Assembly (NCBI GenBank): GCA_963719485.1 | Contig: OY970387.1 | Span: forward strand, 3,782,001-3,846,000 | From: Bog-473 sp963719485 | Lineage (GTDB): Bacteria; Actinomycetota; Acidimicrobiia; Acidimicrobiales; RAAP-2 | Direction: 5' to 3' | Length of the DNA: 64,000 nt | In this document: positions 16,054-24,932 of the stretch, piece by piece | How the letters are laid out: every line of letters starts with the position of its first letter | Position numbering within the stretch: the first letter of the stretch is position 1 | Notes under the pieces: model-generated | What the model was told of the DNA's origin: nothing | Seen by the model: the letters and a program-made list of their open reading frames with translations, nothing else | Database searches by the model: none | Translations under genes and position numbers: made by a program

Positions 16054-16093
16054 CCTGCAGCGGAATCTGACCCTGACCAGCGAGGAGCGCACC

Positions 16094-16549
16094 ATGACCA
16101 CCACCGTCGACGGCGTCGACGCCTTCCACGAGCTCGTCGGCAAGGAGCTCGGGCACTCGGAGTGGCAGCCGATCACCCAGGAGCGGGTGAACCTCTTCGC
16201 CGACGCGACCGACGACCACCAGTGGATCCACGTCGATCCCGAGCGCGCCAAGGACGGCCCGTTCGGCGTCGCCATCGCCCACGGCTATCTGACGCTCTCG
16301 CTCGCTCCCGTCCTGCTGAACAAGATCATCCGCGTCGACAAGATGAAGTTCGGCGTGAACTACGGCTGCAACAAGGTCCGCTTCCCCTCCCCCGTTCCGG
16401 TCGGCTCGGAGCTCCGCATGGGCGTCACCGTCGCCGCGGTCGACGAGACCGACGGCGGCGTGCAGGTCACCTACGACCTCGTGATGGAGGTCAAGGACGC
16501 GCCCAAGCCCGCCTGCGTGGCCCAAGTGGTCTACCGCTACTACCGCTGA
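16094..16549 (+). CDS. MaoC-like hotdog-fold dehydratase
   Basis: 151 residues. The hydratase-2 motif is clear: FADATDDHQWIHVDPERA, with catalytic Asp/His, then GPFGVAIAHGYLTLSL. This family hydrates or dehydrates acyl-CoA or acyl-ACP thioesters; the exact substrate cannot be read from sequence. It resembles the short actinobacterial MaoC proteins annotated as enoyl-CoA hydratases. GAGGAG lies about 8 nt before the ATG. It is followed by menG after 14 nt, and the three genes probably form a unit, though no biochemical link to menaquinone is evident. Confidence 0.88.
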   Translation: MTTTVDGVDAFHELVGKELGHSEWQPITQERVNLFADATDDHQWIHVDPERAKDGPFGVAIAHGYLTLSLAPVLLNKIIRVDKMKFGVNYGCNKVRFPSPVPVGSELRMGVTVAAVDETDGGVQVTYDLVMEVKDAPKPACVAQVVYRYYR

Positions 16550-16563
16550 CACCGACGGACGTC

Positions 16564-17280
16564 ATGGCGCGACGCCGGACCGGAACACCGCCGCCGCTGC
16601 CGACCGGGGACGAGAAGACCGCGCGCGTGCGCGCCATGTTCGACACCATCGCCCCCCGCTACGACCTCGTCAACCGCTTGATGACGTTCGGGCTCGACCA
16701 GGCCTGGCGCCGCCGCACCGTGGCCGCGCTGGCCCTGCCCGACGGCGCCCGCGTGCTCGACCTGGCGTGCGGCACCGGCGATCTCTCGCGCCTCGCGCTG
16801 CGGCGCGGCTACGACGTCGTCGGCGCCGACCTGAGTGCGGGCATGCTGGCGGCCAACGGCGTCTCGACCCCGCTCGTCGAGGCCGACGGCAGCCGGCTGC
16901 CCTTCGGCAACGGCGCCTTCGACGGCCTCGTCTGCGGCTACGCCCTGCGCAACTTCACGGATCTGGCCGCCACCCTGGCCGAGTCGGCACGGGTGCTCCG
17001 GGCGGGCGGGCGCCTCGCCGTGCTCGAGGTCGACACGCCGACAGGGCGGCTCTGGCGCGCCGGCTACGACCTGTGGTTCACCAGGGCCGTTCCCGCCCTC
17101 GGGGCCGCGCTCTCGGACAAGGAGGCCTACCGGTACCTCCCGCAGTCGGTGGCCTATCTGCCCCCCGCACCCGTGCTCCGCACCATGCTGCGCGAGGCGG
17201 GCTTCTCCGCCGTCGGGATCCGCCCCCTGGCCGGCGGCCTGAGCCAGCTGGTGGTGGCCACCCGCGCCGGGACACCGTGA
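16564..17280 (+). CDS. menG: Demethylmenaquinone methyltransferase
   Basis: 238 residues, UbiE/MenG family SAM-dependent enzyme performing the last step of menaquinone synthesis. Signatures: VRAMFDTIAPRYDLVNRLMTFGLD at the N-terminus, SAM motif I VLDLACGTGDLS, VCGYALRNFTD, and the ending LAGGLSQLVVA. Since menF follows and no ubiquinone genes are seen, menaquinone is the likely substrate class. Its stop overlaps the menF GTG by 4 nt. Confidence 0.93.
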   Translation: MARRRTGTPPPLPTGDEKTARVRAMFDTIAPRYDLVNRLMTFGLDQAWRRRTVAALALPDGARVLDLACGTGDLSRLALRRGYDVVGADLSAGMLAANGVSTPLVEADGSRLPFGNGAFDGLVCGYALRNFTDLAATLAESARVLRAGGRLAVLEVDTPTGRLWRAGYDLWFTRAVPALGAALSDKEAYRYLPQSVAYLPPAPVLRTMLREAGFSAVGIRPLAGGLSQLVVATRAGTP

Positions 17281-18557
17281 CCGCGGCGCTCCACGCCCGC
17301 ACGGTGCCGCTCGAGTACGGGCCCGACGCGCTGGAGTTCGACGGCAGCCCCACCGTGCTCTTCGACCGCCCCGGTCTGACCCTGGTCGGCTGGGGCACGG
17401 CGCAGCTGGTGCCCGCGCACGAGGCGGCGGCCGCGCTGCGCGCCATCCCGTGCGACGACGCCGTGGGCACCCTGGGCTCCGGACCGGTCGCGCTCGGCGC
17501 GCTGCCGTTCACCGACGCCTTCGACGGCCACCTCGTGATCCCGCGTTTCACCATGGGGACCTCACGCGACGCCGACGGCGTCACTCGGCGCTGGGCCACC
17601 GCGGTCGGGCCGTCTGAGGTCTCGCTGCCCGACACCGACGAGCTCTTCGACGCCGTCATCTGGCAGTACGGCACCACGCCCCAGCCGGCCAGCGAGGCCG
17701 GCGTGGCCGAGCTGGCCGCCCCCATGACGTCCGCGGGCTACGCCGCCATGGTGGCCGAGGCCGTCGCGGTCATGGCCCGCCCCGGTGCCACGCTGCGCAA
17801 GGTGGTGCTGTCCCGGCCCGTGGAGGTCCAGTTGCGCGGGCCGCTCCCCCTGGCGGCCGTCCTCCGCCGGCTCCGGGCGGGCGAGCCGAACTGCACGATC
17901 TTCTCCATGCCCATCGCCGACGGCTCCTTCTTCGGGGCCAGCCCCGAGCTCCTGGTGGCCCGGCACGGGTCGCGGGTGTCGAGCCACCCCCTGGCCGGAA
18001 CGGTGCCCCGGGGCGACACCGCGCGCAGCGACGCCGACGCCCAACGCGACCTGGCCCGCTCGGCCAAGAACCGCGAGGAGCACCGCTTCGTCGTCGACGA
18101 GATCGCCGCCACCCTGGGCCCGTTCTGCGCCGAGCTGTCGGTGCCGGCCGTTCCCTCCGTGGTCGCCTTCCGCTCGGTCGCCCACCTCGGCACGAGGATC
18201 GAGGGCCGGCTCGCCCGGCCCGTCGGGGTGCTCGAGCTCCTGCAGCACCTCCATCCCACGCCGGCCGTGGGCGGCACCCCGCGGGCCGACGCGCTCGCCT
18301 TCATCGCGCGGCACGAGACCGGTGCGCGCGGCCACTGGGCGGGCCCGGTGGGCTGGGTCGGTGCCGACGGCGACGGCGAGTGGATGATCGGCATCCGCAG
18401 CGCCGAACTCGACGCCGATGCGGCCGCGCTCACCCTCCGGGCCGGCGGGGGCATCGTGGCCGACTCGGACCCCGCGGCCGAGGCTGCCGAGGCCAACGTG
18501 AAGCTGGCCACCGTGCTCGAGGCGGTCGTCCCGGGTTCCTCAGTGCAGTTGCGGTGA
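17277..18557 (+). CDS. menF: Isochorismate synthase
   Basis: 426 residues, chorismate-binding fold. Converts chorismate to isochorismate, the entry to menaquinone. Motifs: FFGASPELLVARHG, HPLAGTVPRGDT, KNREEHRFVVDEI, HPTPAVGGTPR and the C-terminal GGGIVADSDPAAE. The HPTPAVGG(T)P segment separates it from TrpE. GTG start coupled to menG. Its last 18 bp overlap the 3' end of the convergent histidine kinase gene. A salicylate-type or siderophore isochorismate synthase is less likely, given the menG neighbour. Confidence 0.92.
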   Translation: MTAALHARTVPLEYGPDALEFDGSPTVLFDRPGLTLVGWGTAQLVPAHEAAAALRAIPCDDAVGTLGSGPVALGALPFTDAFDGHLVIPRFTMGTSRDADGVTRRWATAVGPSEVSLPDTDELFDAVIWQYGTTPQPASEAGVAELAAPMTSAGYAAMVAEAVAVMARPGATLRKVVLSRPVEVQLRGPLPLAAVLRRLRAGEPNCTIFSMPIADGSFFGASPELLVARHGSRVSSHPLAGTVPRGDTARSDADAQRDLARSAKNREEHRFVVDEIAATLGPFCAELSVPAVPSVVAFRSVAHLGTRIEGRLARPVGVLELLQHLHPTPAVGGTPRADALAFIARHETGARGHWAGPVGWVGADGDGEWMIGIRSAELDADAAALTLRAGGGIVADSDPAAEAAEANVKLATVLEAVVPGSSVQLR

Positions 18558-20042
18558 GCGGACCGGCGCCGGCGGGCCCGCCGCGGCGGCGACGTGGGTG
18601 GCCGCCAGCGGGATCTTGACCACCAGCGTCGCCCCGCCCCGGGCCGAACGCGCCACCTCGGCCGAGCCGTGCAGGGCCTCGGCGATGGCCCGCACGATGG
18701 CCAGCCCCAGCCCCGTGCCCGCGGCCGACCGGGAGGGGTCGCTCTGGTAGAAGCGGTCGAAGACCCGACCGGCCTCACCCGGCGGGATCCCGGGACCCTC
18801 GTCGGTCACCCGGATGTACCCCATCTGCTGGCTCACACCGGTGGACACGGTGACCTCCGTGCCCGGCGGCGTGTGCGCCAGCGCGTTCCGCACGAGGTTG
18901 TGCGCCACCTGGGCCAGTCGCTCGGCGTCGCCGATCACCACGACCGGTCCCCCCGCCTCCAGCGTGAGGTGGTGGCCGTGCGGCACGGCGTTCGAGTCGC
19001 CCACGACGTCGAGGCAGATGCGGTGCAGGTCGACGGCCTCGGCCCGCAGCGGGCGCCCGCGGTCCAGCTCGGCCAGCAGCAGGAGGTCCTCGACCAGGCC
19101 GCCCATCCGGGTCGCCTCCTCCTCGATGCGCTTGAGCGCCTTGCCCCGCCCCGCCTCGTCGGAGAACCCGCCCCGCCCCAGCAGCTCGGCGTAGCCGCGG
19201 ATGGAGGTCAGGGGGGTCCGCAGCTCGTGGGAGGCGTCGGCCACGAACTGGCGCAGGCGCTCCTCGGAGGCCGACTTCTCGGCGAAGGCCCCCTCGATCT
19301 GGGCCAGCATCTGGTTCAGGGCGGAGCCCAGGCGGCCCACCTCGGTGCCGGGGCGCCCTTCGGGCACCCGTCGGGCCAGGTCGCCCGAGGCGATGGCGTC
19401 CGCGGTGCCCGCCATCAGGCGCAGCGGCCGCAGCCCCCGGCGCACGACCACCAGGACCAGCGCGCCCATGGCCAGGAGGACGGCGAGGCTGGCGACCAGC
19501 TCCACCTTGCGCAACGAGGCGAGCGTGTCATTGGTCGGGTTCAGGGAGATGGAGGTGACGAGCGTCCCCTGCGGGACCGTCACGGCGACGGTGCGGTAGG
19601 CGCCGTCGGGATCGCCCTTGCTCCCGAGCACCACCGCGTCGGGGTCGGGGTGGAACGTGCCGGCGTAGCGCCCGACGCGCACGCGGCTGTCGATGTCGGG
19701 CACCTGCTGCACGGGGATGCCCTTGGTCAGGATCGGCGCCGGGTCGGGGTGCTCCGCCGGCCCCGACGGCCGGGTGAGGATCACCTTCCCGCTGCGGTCG
19801 AGCAGCACCACGTAGACGTCGGAGGACACCCGGCGCGAGAGGTCCGCCTGGTTGACCGCCACACCCTTCTCCGCGGCGAAGGTGACGTAGTTGAAGCCGA
19901 GCGACTCGTTCTGGGCCAGCGTGTTGTCGGCCTGGCCGTAGAGGAAGGAGCGGACCGACTCGTAGGTCACGATGTCGGCCACCAGGAGGCCGATCACGAG
20001 CAGCGCCGCCACGACCGCGACGAGCCGCTTCTGGAGGCTCAT
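18540..20042 (-). CDS. Sensor histidine kinase (MprB/TcrY-like)
   Basis: 500 residues. Order: N-terminal membrane helix (about 7-27), extracytoplasmic sensor domain of about 150 residues, second helix (about 180-200), HAMP (GTADAIASGDLARRVPEG), HisKA with FVADASHELRTPLTSIRGYAELL, and HATPase with GDAERLAQVAHNLVRNALAH, DEGPGIPP and GTGLGLAIV. All catalytic motifs are present. The ATG overlaps the response-regulator stop by 4 nt, so the pair is coupled. The signal is unknown; the mannosyltransferase gene upstream in the same unit hints at envelope control. Confidence 0.93.
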   Translation of the reverse strand: MSLQKRLVAVVAALLVIGLLVADIVTYESVRSFLYGQADNTLAQNESLGFNYVTFAAEKGVAVNQADLSRRVSSDVYVVLLDRSGKVILTRPSGPAEHPDPAPILTKGIPVQQVPDIDSRVRVGRYAGTFHPDPDAVVLGSKGDPDGAYRTVAVTVPQGTLVTSISLNPTNDTLASLRKVELVASLAVLLAMGALVLVVVRRGLRPLRLMAGTADAIASGDLARRVPEGRPGTEVGRLGSALNQMLAQIEGAFAEKSASEERLRQFVADASHELRTPLTSIRGYAELLGRGGFSDEAGRGKALKRIEEEATRMGGLVEDLLLLAELDRGRPLRAEAVDLHRICLDVVGDSNAVPHGHHLTLEAGGPVVVIGDAERLAQVAHNLVRNALAHTPPGTEVTVSTGVSQQMGYIRVTDEGPGIPPGEAGRVFDRFYQSDPSRSAAGTGLGLAIVRAIAEALHGSAEVARSARGGATLVVKIPLAATHVAAAAGPPAPVRSPQLH

Positions 20043-20743
20043 CCTTCCCGGGGCAGGCGGAGGGTGTAGCCGACGCGCCGGATCGTGTGGATGAGCGCAG
20101 GTTCGCGGTCATCGATCTTCTTGCGCAGGTAACTGATGTAGGTCTCGACGATGTTGGGGTCGCCGTGGAAGTCGAAGCCCCAGACGTTGTCGAGCAGCTC
20201 GGACTTGGAGATGACGCGCCGCGCGTTCTCGAGCAGATAGCGCAGGAGGTTGAACTCCGTCGCCGTCAGGTCGATGGCGAGCTCGTCGCGCCACACCTCG
20301 TGGGTGTCGACGTTCATGGTCAGGTCGGCGAACTGCAGAGTGGAGGTATCGGCCGCCGCCATCTCACCGGCGCGCCGCAGGATGGCCCCGACACGCGCCA
20401 TCAGTTCCTCGACGCTGAACGGCTTCGTCACGTAGTCGTCGCCCATGCTCAGGCCTTCGACCTTGTCCTCGGTGGTGTCGCGCGCCGTCAGGAAGACGAT
20501 CGGCATCTGCTCGCCTTGGTTGCGCAGGCGCCGGCACACCTCGTTGCCGTCGAAGTCGGGCAGCATCACGTCGAGCATCACGAGATGCGGGCGGAAGCTG
20601 CGCACCTGCTCGAGCGCCTCGGCTCCGGTGCCGGCCACCCCGACCTGGTAGCCCTCGAAGGTGAGCGCAGCCGACAGCAGCTCGGCGATGTTGGGCTCGT
20701 CGTCGACGACGAGGATGCGGGCCGCGGGTGTCTCGATCGTCAC
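20039..20743 (-). CDS. OmpR-family response regulator
   Basis: 234 residues. Receiver domain with acidic pair in LVVDDEP, phospho-acceptor D58, T86 and K107, followed by a winged-helix DNA-binding domain (LTATEFNLLRYLLENARRVIS, IVETYISYLRKKID, IHTIRRVGYTLR). Looks like MprA/TcrX/TrcR relatives of actinobacteria. Starts with GTG 17 nt after the mannosyltransferase stop, so it is likely on the same transcript, and overlaps the kinase by 4 nt. Confidence 0.93.
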   Translation of the reverse strand: MTIETPAARILVVDDEPNIAELLSAALTFEGYQVGVAGTGAEALEQVRSFRPHLVMLDVMLPDFDGNEVCRRLRNQGEQMPIVFLTARDTTEDKVEGLSMGDDYVTKPFSVEELMARVGAILRRAGEMAAADTSTLQFADLTMNVDTHEVWRDELAIDLTATEFNLLRYLLENARRVISKSELLDNVWGFDFHGDPNIVETYISYLRKKIDDREPALIHTIRRVGYTLRLPREG

Positions 20744-20759
20744 GCCGGCCGGTCCCCGC

Positions 20760-21587
20760 TCATGCCGATCGGACCGGACCCTCGGTGCCCGCGTAGGCCC
20801 GGTCCGCGCCGGCGGTCCCGGAGGCGCCGCCACCGGACGGGCCCTTGCCGCGCCGGCCAGTGAAGGGACGGCGCACGCCGCGCCCGAGCCGGCCCAGGCC
20901 CCACCAGGTCACCAGGCCGAGTGCTTCGATCACGATGACCGAGGACATCTTCGACTCGCCGGCGGCCCGGTCCACGAAGCTGATCGGCACCTCGGTGATG
21001 GCCGCCCCGTGCTGACAGGCCCGGTACGTCATCTCGATCTGGAAGCCGTAGCCCTCGGCGCGGATGCGGTCGAGGTCGAGCCGGCGCAGGATGTCGGCCG
21101 AGTAGGCGCGGTACCCGGCGGTCGAGTCGGCCACGCCGAGGCCGAGCACCGCGGAGGCGTAGCGGTTGCCGCCCCGCGACAGGAGGTGGCGGTGCCAGGC
21201 CCAGTTGGGGATGGAGCCCCCCTCGATGTAGCGGGAGCCGATCGACACGTCGAAGCCCTGACTGAGCGGCGCCACCAACGAGGGCAACGCCGCGGGATCG
21301 TGCGAGAAGTCGGCGTCGATCTCGACGAACACGTCGTAGCCGCGCTCGAGGCCCCAGGCGAAACCGGCCCGATAGGCGCTGCCGAGCCCGGACTTGGCGG
21401 ACCGCGAGAGCAGGTGCACGTCGAGCAACTCGGCGGCCACCCCCTTCACGAGGTCGGCCGTGCCGTCGGGGCTGCCGTCGTCGACCACCAGCACGCCGGC
21501 ACCGGGCAGGCACTCGTGGATCCGGTGCAGTATGCGCTCGATGTTCTCCGACTCGTTGTAGGTCGGGATGACCACCAGCGGTCGCAT
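20760..21587 (-). CDS. Polyprenol monophosphomannose synthase-like GT2
   Basis: 275 residues. GT2 family enzyme of the dolichol/polyprenol-phosphate mannosyltransferase type: VVIPTYNESENI, VVDDGSPDGT with D36/D37, GLGSAYRAGFAWGL, and the metal site DAD at 91-93 followed by FSHDP. The segment STAGYRAYS and FQIEMTYRA, VPISFVDRAAGESKMS are typical of Ppm1/DPM1. It is soluble, lacking C-terminal membrane domains. Product would be polyprenyl-phosphate mannose, the donor for GT-C enzymes such as the GT87 gene 3.3 kb away. TACAAT stands exactly 6 nt before the ATG, so leaderless. Confidence 0.9.
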   Translation of the reverse strand: MRPLVVIPTYNESENIERILHRIHECLPGAGVLVVDDGSPDGTADLVKGVAAELLDVHLLSRSAKSGLGSAYRAGFAWGLERGYDVFVEIDADFSHDPAALPSLVAPLSQGFDVSIGSRYIEGGSIPNWAWHRHLLSRGGNRYASAVLGLGVADSTAGYRAYSADILRRLDLDRIRAEGYGFQIEMTYRACQHGAAITEVPISFVDRAAGESKMSSVIVIEALGLVTWWGLGRLGRGVRRPFTGRRGKGPSGGGASGTAGADRAYAGTEGPVRSA

Positions 21588-21593
21588 GGAGGC

Positions 21594-21599
21594 ATTGTA
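21594..21599 (-). promoter_or_regulatory. -10 box of the mannosyltransferase/two-component unit
   Basis: TACAAT on the minus strand, exactly 6 nt before ATG 21587; the best example of a leaderless promoter in the window. Confidence 0.6.
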
Positions 21600-21722
21600 G
21601 GGGAGGATGCCGGGCCGACTCCTTCGCCGGCCGGAGCGGCGGCCGGGCCTGGTTCTGCCCCTGGCCTGGTCCGACTCCGTGCAACCGAACTTTCGCACCG
21701 CCCGGCGCACGGGGAGAGCCGC

Positions 21723-22895
21723 TCAGATCTCGACGGGATCCCCGGGCGGCGATGGGCCCAGCTCCGAGGGGTCGACGACGGCATCGGGCCCCCGGCGCAG
21801 CTCCCGAATGATCACCTGGATCGCCCCACCGACCGGGATGCCGATGAGCGCCCCCACGAACGTGCCCAGCCCGCCGGCGACCCGCCCGCCGAGCGTGGCC
21901 CCGACCAGGACCGCGATCAGCACCCAGAAGGGGTTGAGCTGCACGGTCTTGCTCATGATGACCGGGTTGAGGACGTGGTTCTCCACCTGCTGGTACACGA
22001 GGAAGACGATCAACATGGTGATGCCCGCCGGGACCGAGTGGATGGCGGCGATGACCACGACGGGCACGCCGGCCAGCAGCCCGCCGACGAGAGGCAGGAG
22101 GTCCACGAGCGCCACGAAGACGCCGAGCAGGAGGGCGAACGGCACCCCGAGGATCTGGAGCGTGATGCCCACTACGATCCCGGCGATCACCGAGGTGGCT
22201 CCGTTCCCGAGCATGTAGCCGGTCACCGAGCGGATGGACTCGTCGACGACCCGGTGCAGCCGGTCCGCCGTCGTGGGCTGGAAGAGGCTGAGGAAGCCGC
22301 GCCACATGCGGGGGGCCTCGAGCATCGTGAAGAAGGTGAGGATGGCGATCGTCACGATGGTGACGAGCGTCGACACGGCCGCCGCCCCCACGGAGAACGC
22401 GGTCGCGGGCGTGAGGATCTTGGTGATCTGCGAGGTCAGCTTGGTCGAGCCCTCGGAGAGGTATTTCTGCAGATGCAGCCGGTAGAGGAGCCGACCCAGC
22501 GGCCCGTGGCCCCTCTTGGCCTCCCGCACCAGCGTGGGGACCTGCTGGCCGAAGTGCTGGGCGGACGTCACCAGGGGCTGGGTGAAGAGGTAGATGAGGC
22601 CGATCAGCACCAGGGCGCCGATGAGGAACACGAACAGGGTGGCGCCCCCGTGGCTCAACCCCCGCCGGCGCAGGAAGCGCGTGGCCGGGGTCAGGAGCAG
22701 CGTGAAGAAGAAGGCGATGATGATGTAGACGACGATGGTGCGCAGGACCCACAGCCCGAGGATGAGCGCCGCGTTGAGGTCGAGCAACAGGATCACCGTC
22801 GCGACCGACACCACGATGGTGCCCAGCGGGATCCCGCGGCGATCGGCGCTCCCGGAGAATTTTGACCGCCAGGTCTCCTGGGCCTCCCGGGGCAT
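21723..22895 (-). CDS. AI-2E family (PerM/DUF20) transporter
   Basis: 390 residues, around eight membrane helices. Family features: VVYIIIAFFFTLLLTPATRFL near the N-terminus, a long amphipathic middle region, and LGVFVALVDLLPLVGGLLAG plus GTFVGALIGIPVGG in the C-terminal half. Members export varied small molecules or act as ion antiporters; the autoinducer-2 name does not establish the substrate. No promoter could be chosen with confidence. Intergenic 21588-21722 shows only the mannosyltransferase promoter. Confidence 0.88.
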   Translation of the reverse strand: MPREAQETWRSKFSGSADRRGIPLGTIVVSVATVILLLDLNAALILGLWVLRTIVVYIIIAFFFTLLLTPATRFLRRRGLSHGGATLFVFLIGALVLIGLIYLFTQPLVTSAQHFGQQVPTLVREAKRGHGPLGRLLYRLHLQKYLSEGSTKLTSQITKILTPATAFSVGAAAVSTLVTIVTIAILTFFTMLEAPRMWRGFLSLFQPTTADRLHRVVDESIRSVTGYMLGNGATSVIAGIVVGITLQILGVPFALLLGVFVALVDLLPLVGGLLAGVPVVVIAAIHSVPAGITMLIVFLVYQQVENHVLNPVIMSKTVQLNPFWVLIAVLVGATLGGRVAGGLGTFVGALIGIPVGGAIQVIIRELRRGPDAVVDPSELGPSPPGDPVEI

Positions 22896-22968
22896 GGCGA
22901 CCAGCTTGGCAGCTTCGGACCCTCAAGAGGCGGTTCCCCCGGTGGCCCACGTGCAAGCATGAAGTCCG

Positions 22969-24063
22969 ATGGACGAGGAGGAGCAGGCGGGCGAGGTGGA
23001 GCCGCCCCAGGAGGAGGAACCGGCCCCGCAACCCCGGGTCCGCAGGAGGTTCCTGCCGCGCAACGTGAAGATCACGTTGATGGTGCTGTTCCTCTTCTTC
23101 GTCGGCGAGTACATCCTCCTCCCGGAGCTCGCCAGTGCCCGCCGGGAAGCGCACCAGCTCTCCCACCTGAACTTCCTCTGGCTGATCCTCGGCGCGCTGT
23201 TGGAGGTGGCGGCGCTCGTGGCCTACACCCAGCTGACGCACACGGTCCTCTCCCCCGGCGCGCCCGACCGGTGGCGTCTCTTCCGCATCAACATGTGGGC
23301 GCTGGCCATCAGCCACACGCTGCCCGGTGGCCAGGTGCCGGGAACCGCCGCCAGCTACCGGCTGCTGACCGACGCCAACGTGTCGGGCAGCACCGCCGCC
23401 TTCGGCCTGGCGACCCAGGGCATCGGCTCGGCCGTGGTGCTCAACGTGATCTTCTGGTTGTCCCTGCTCATTTCCATCCCCCTGCAGGGCTACAACCCGC
23501 TGTACGGCTTCGCGGCCATTCTGGGCGTGCTCTTCCTGGCGATCTTCGCCGCGGTGGTCTTCTTCCTCACTCGGGGCGAGAAGCAGGCCGGCGTCTTCGT
23601 CAAGAAGGTGGCCGACCGGCTGCCCTTCGTGCGGGCCGAGACCGTGACCTCGCTGGTCCAGAAGGTGGCGGACCGTATGAAGATCCTCTTCACCAGCCCG
23701 GACCACCTGCTCATGAAGGCCGGCATCTGGGCCGGGGCCAACTGGTTGTTGGACTGCTCGTCGCTGTACGTCTTCCTCTTCGCCTTCGGTGCTCGCGTCT
23801 CGCCCATCGACGTGCCGGTGGCATACGGGCTCGCCAACATCTTGGCCGTGATCCCCATCACGCCGAGCGGCCTGGGCGTGGTCGAGATCACGATCATCGC
23901 CGTGCTGAAGGGCTTTGGCGTCCCCGGCGGGGTCGCCGCCGCCGGTGTCCTGAGCTGGCGCCTGGTGAACTTCTGGCTGCCCATCCCCTTCGGTGGTGCG
24001 TCCTACCTGTCGTTGCGCTTCGGGCACCCGAGAACGGCGACGGCCAAGGCGATCACCCCCTGA
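22969..24063 (+). CDS. Lysylphosphatidylglycerol synthase-type membrane protein (UPF0104)
   Basis: 364 residues. An acidic, proline-rich N-terminal tail of about 30 residues precedes about eight membrane helices. Family hallmarks: AISHTLPGGQVPGTAASYRLL, ANILAVIPITPSGLGVVE, and SWRLVNFWLPIPFGG. Such proteins correspond to the flippase half of MprF and to the YbhN/AglD2 group; there is no aminoacyl-transferase domain, so it is not a complete MprF. Its position among polyprenol-mannose genes suggests a lipid-linked role. The next gene follows after 13 nt. Confidence 0.85.
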   Translation: MDEEEQAGEVEPPQEEEPAPQPRVRRRFLPRNVKITLMVLFLFFVGEYILLPELASARREAHQLSHLNFLWLILGALLEVAALVAYTQLTHTVLSPGAPDRWRLFRINMWALAISHTLPGGQVPGTAASYRLLTDANVSGSTAAFGLATQGIGSAVVLNVIFWLSLLISIPLQGYNPLYGFAAILGVLFLAIFAAVVFFLTRGEKQAGVFVKKVADRLPFVRAETVTSLVQKVADRMKILFTSPDHLLMKAGIWAGANWLLDCSSLYVFLFAFGARVSPIDVPVAYGLANILAVIPITPSGLGVVEITIIAVLKGFGVPGGVAAAGVLSWRLVNFWLPIPFGGASYLSLRFGHPRTATAKAITP

Positions 24064-24076
24064 CTCCACGCCGCTG

Positions 24077-24880
24077 ATGCGCGACGAAAATCCTTCACTC
24101 GCGGCGCGCTGGGTCGCGACACAGCGCCTCTGCCTGGAACGCACACGCCCGTCCACGCCCGACGGTGACGTCGACGCCGAGCGCCGCCTCTCCCGCGACG
24201 TTGCCGGCAGCGTGACCGTCCTGGGCGGGCGGTCGCCGTCGCTGGCCCTGCGGACCCGGGTGGTCGACGCGGAGGTGGCCCGCGCCCTCGGGCACGGAAC
24301 CGGACAGGTCGTCCTGCTCGGCGCCGGTTACGACGGTCGGCCGCTCCGCTTCGGGGGCGGTGCCACACGCTGGTTCGAGGTCGACCGGCCGGCCGCGCTG
24401 GCCGACAAACGGCGCCGGCTCGCGTCGCTCGGCATCACGGCGACCGGGACGACGGACATCGGGCTCGACCTCCGGCGCGACGACCTCGATGCCGCGCTCG
24501 ACGTGGCGGGGCACGATGCCTCCGCCGCCTCGCTGTTCGCCTGCGAGGGACTGCTCGACGACCTGACGTTGGAGGTGACCGCGTCGCTGTGCGGGACCCT
24601 GCGCACCCGCGCCGCCCCGGGCAGCGCGCTGGTGGTCACCGTCACGGTGAGGCCCGAAGGGGGTGTCCCGGTCCGGGCGCTCCGCGCCGTCACCGATCTG
24701 CTGCGCCCGGCCGTCGACGAGCCCCGGCGCAACGAGTTCCGTCCCGACGACGCCGAGAAGCTGATGGTCGTCACGGGCTGGCGGGTCACGCACGCCGAGT
24801 CGTCGCCCGCGCGCCGCCTCGACCCCGGGGCCTACCTGCTCGCACTCGTCTGCGAGCCCGATCCGGCCCGGGGCGGCTGA
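24077..24880 (+). CDS. LCMT-like SAM-dependent methyltransferase
   Basis: 267 residues. Matches the leucine carboxyl methyltransferase-like family common in actinobacteria: R(T)RVVDAEVARAL, the SAM loop VVLLGAGYDGRPLRF, WFEVDRPAALADKRRRL, and FACEGLLDDL. Real substrates of bacterial members are mostly unknown (polyketides, pigments, small acids). It follows the membrane protein by 13 nt on the same strand, so cotranscription is likely. Ends 52 bp before the convergent GT87 gene. Confidence 0.85.
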   Translation: MRDENPSLAARWVATQRLCLERTRPSTPDGDVDAERRLSRDVAGSVTVLGGRSPSLALRTRVVDAEVARALGHGTGQVVLLGAGYDGRPLRFGGGATRWFEVDRPAALADKRRRLASLGITATGTTDIGLDLRRDDLDAALDVAGHDASAASLFACEGLLDDLTLEVTASLCGTLRTRAAPGSALVVTVTVRPEGGVPVRALRAVTDLLRPAVDEPRRNEFRPDDAEKLMVVTGWRVTHAESSPARRLDPGAYLLALVCEPDPARGG

Positions 24881-24932
24881 GCGGCGGAGCTGCAGTCGGA
24901 CCGCGGGTGGGGGCGGAACGACGGGTGGAGCG

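Noticed and set aside
20661..22865. 734-codon plus-strand frame opposite the mannosyltransferase and AI-2E genes
   Set aside because: Composition is Arg/His/Asp/Gly-rich with no domain; the minus strand encodes recognisable proteins.
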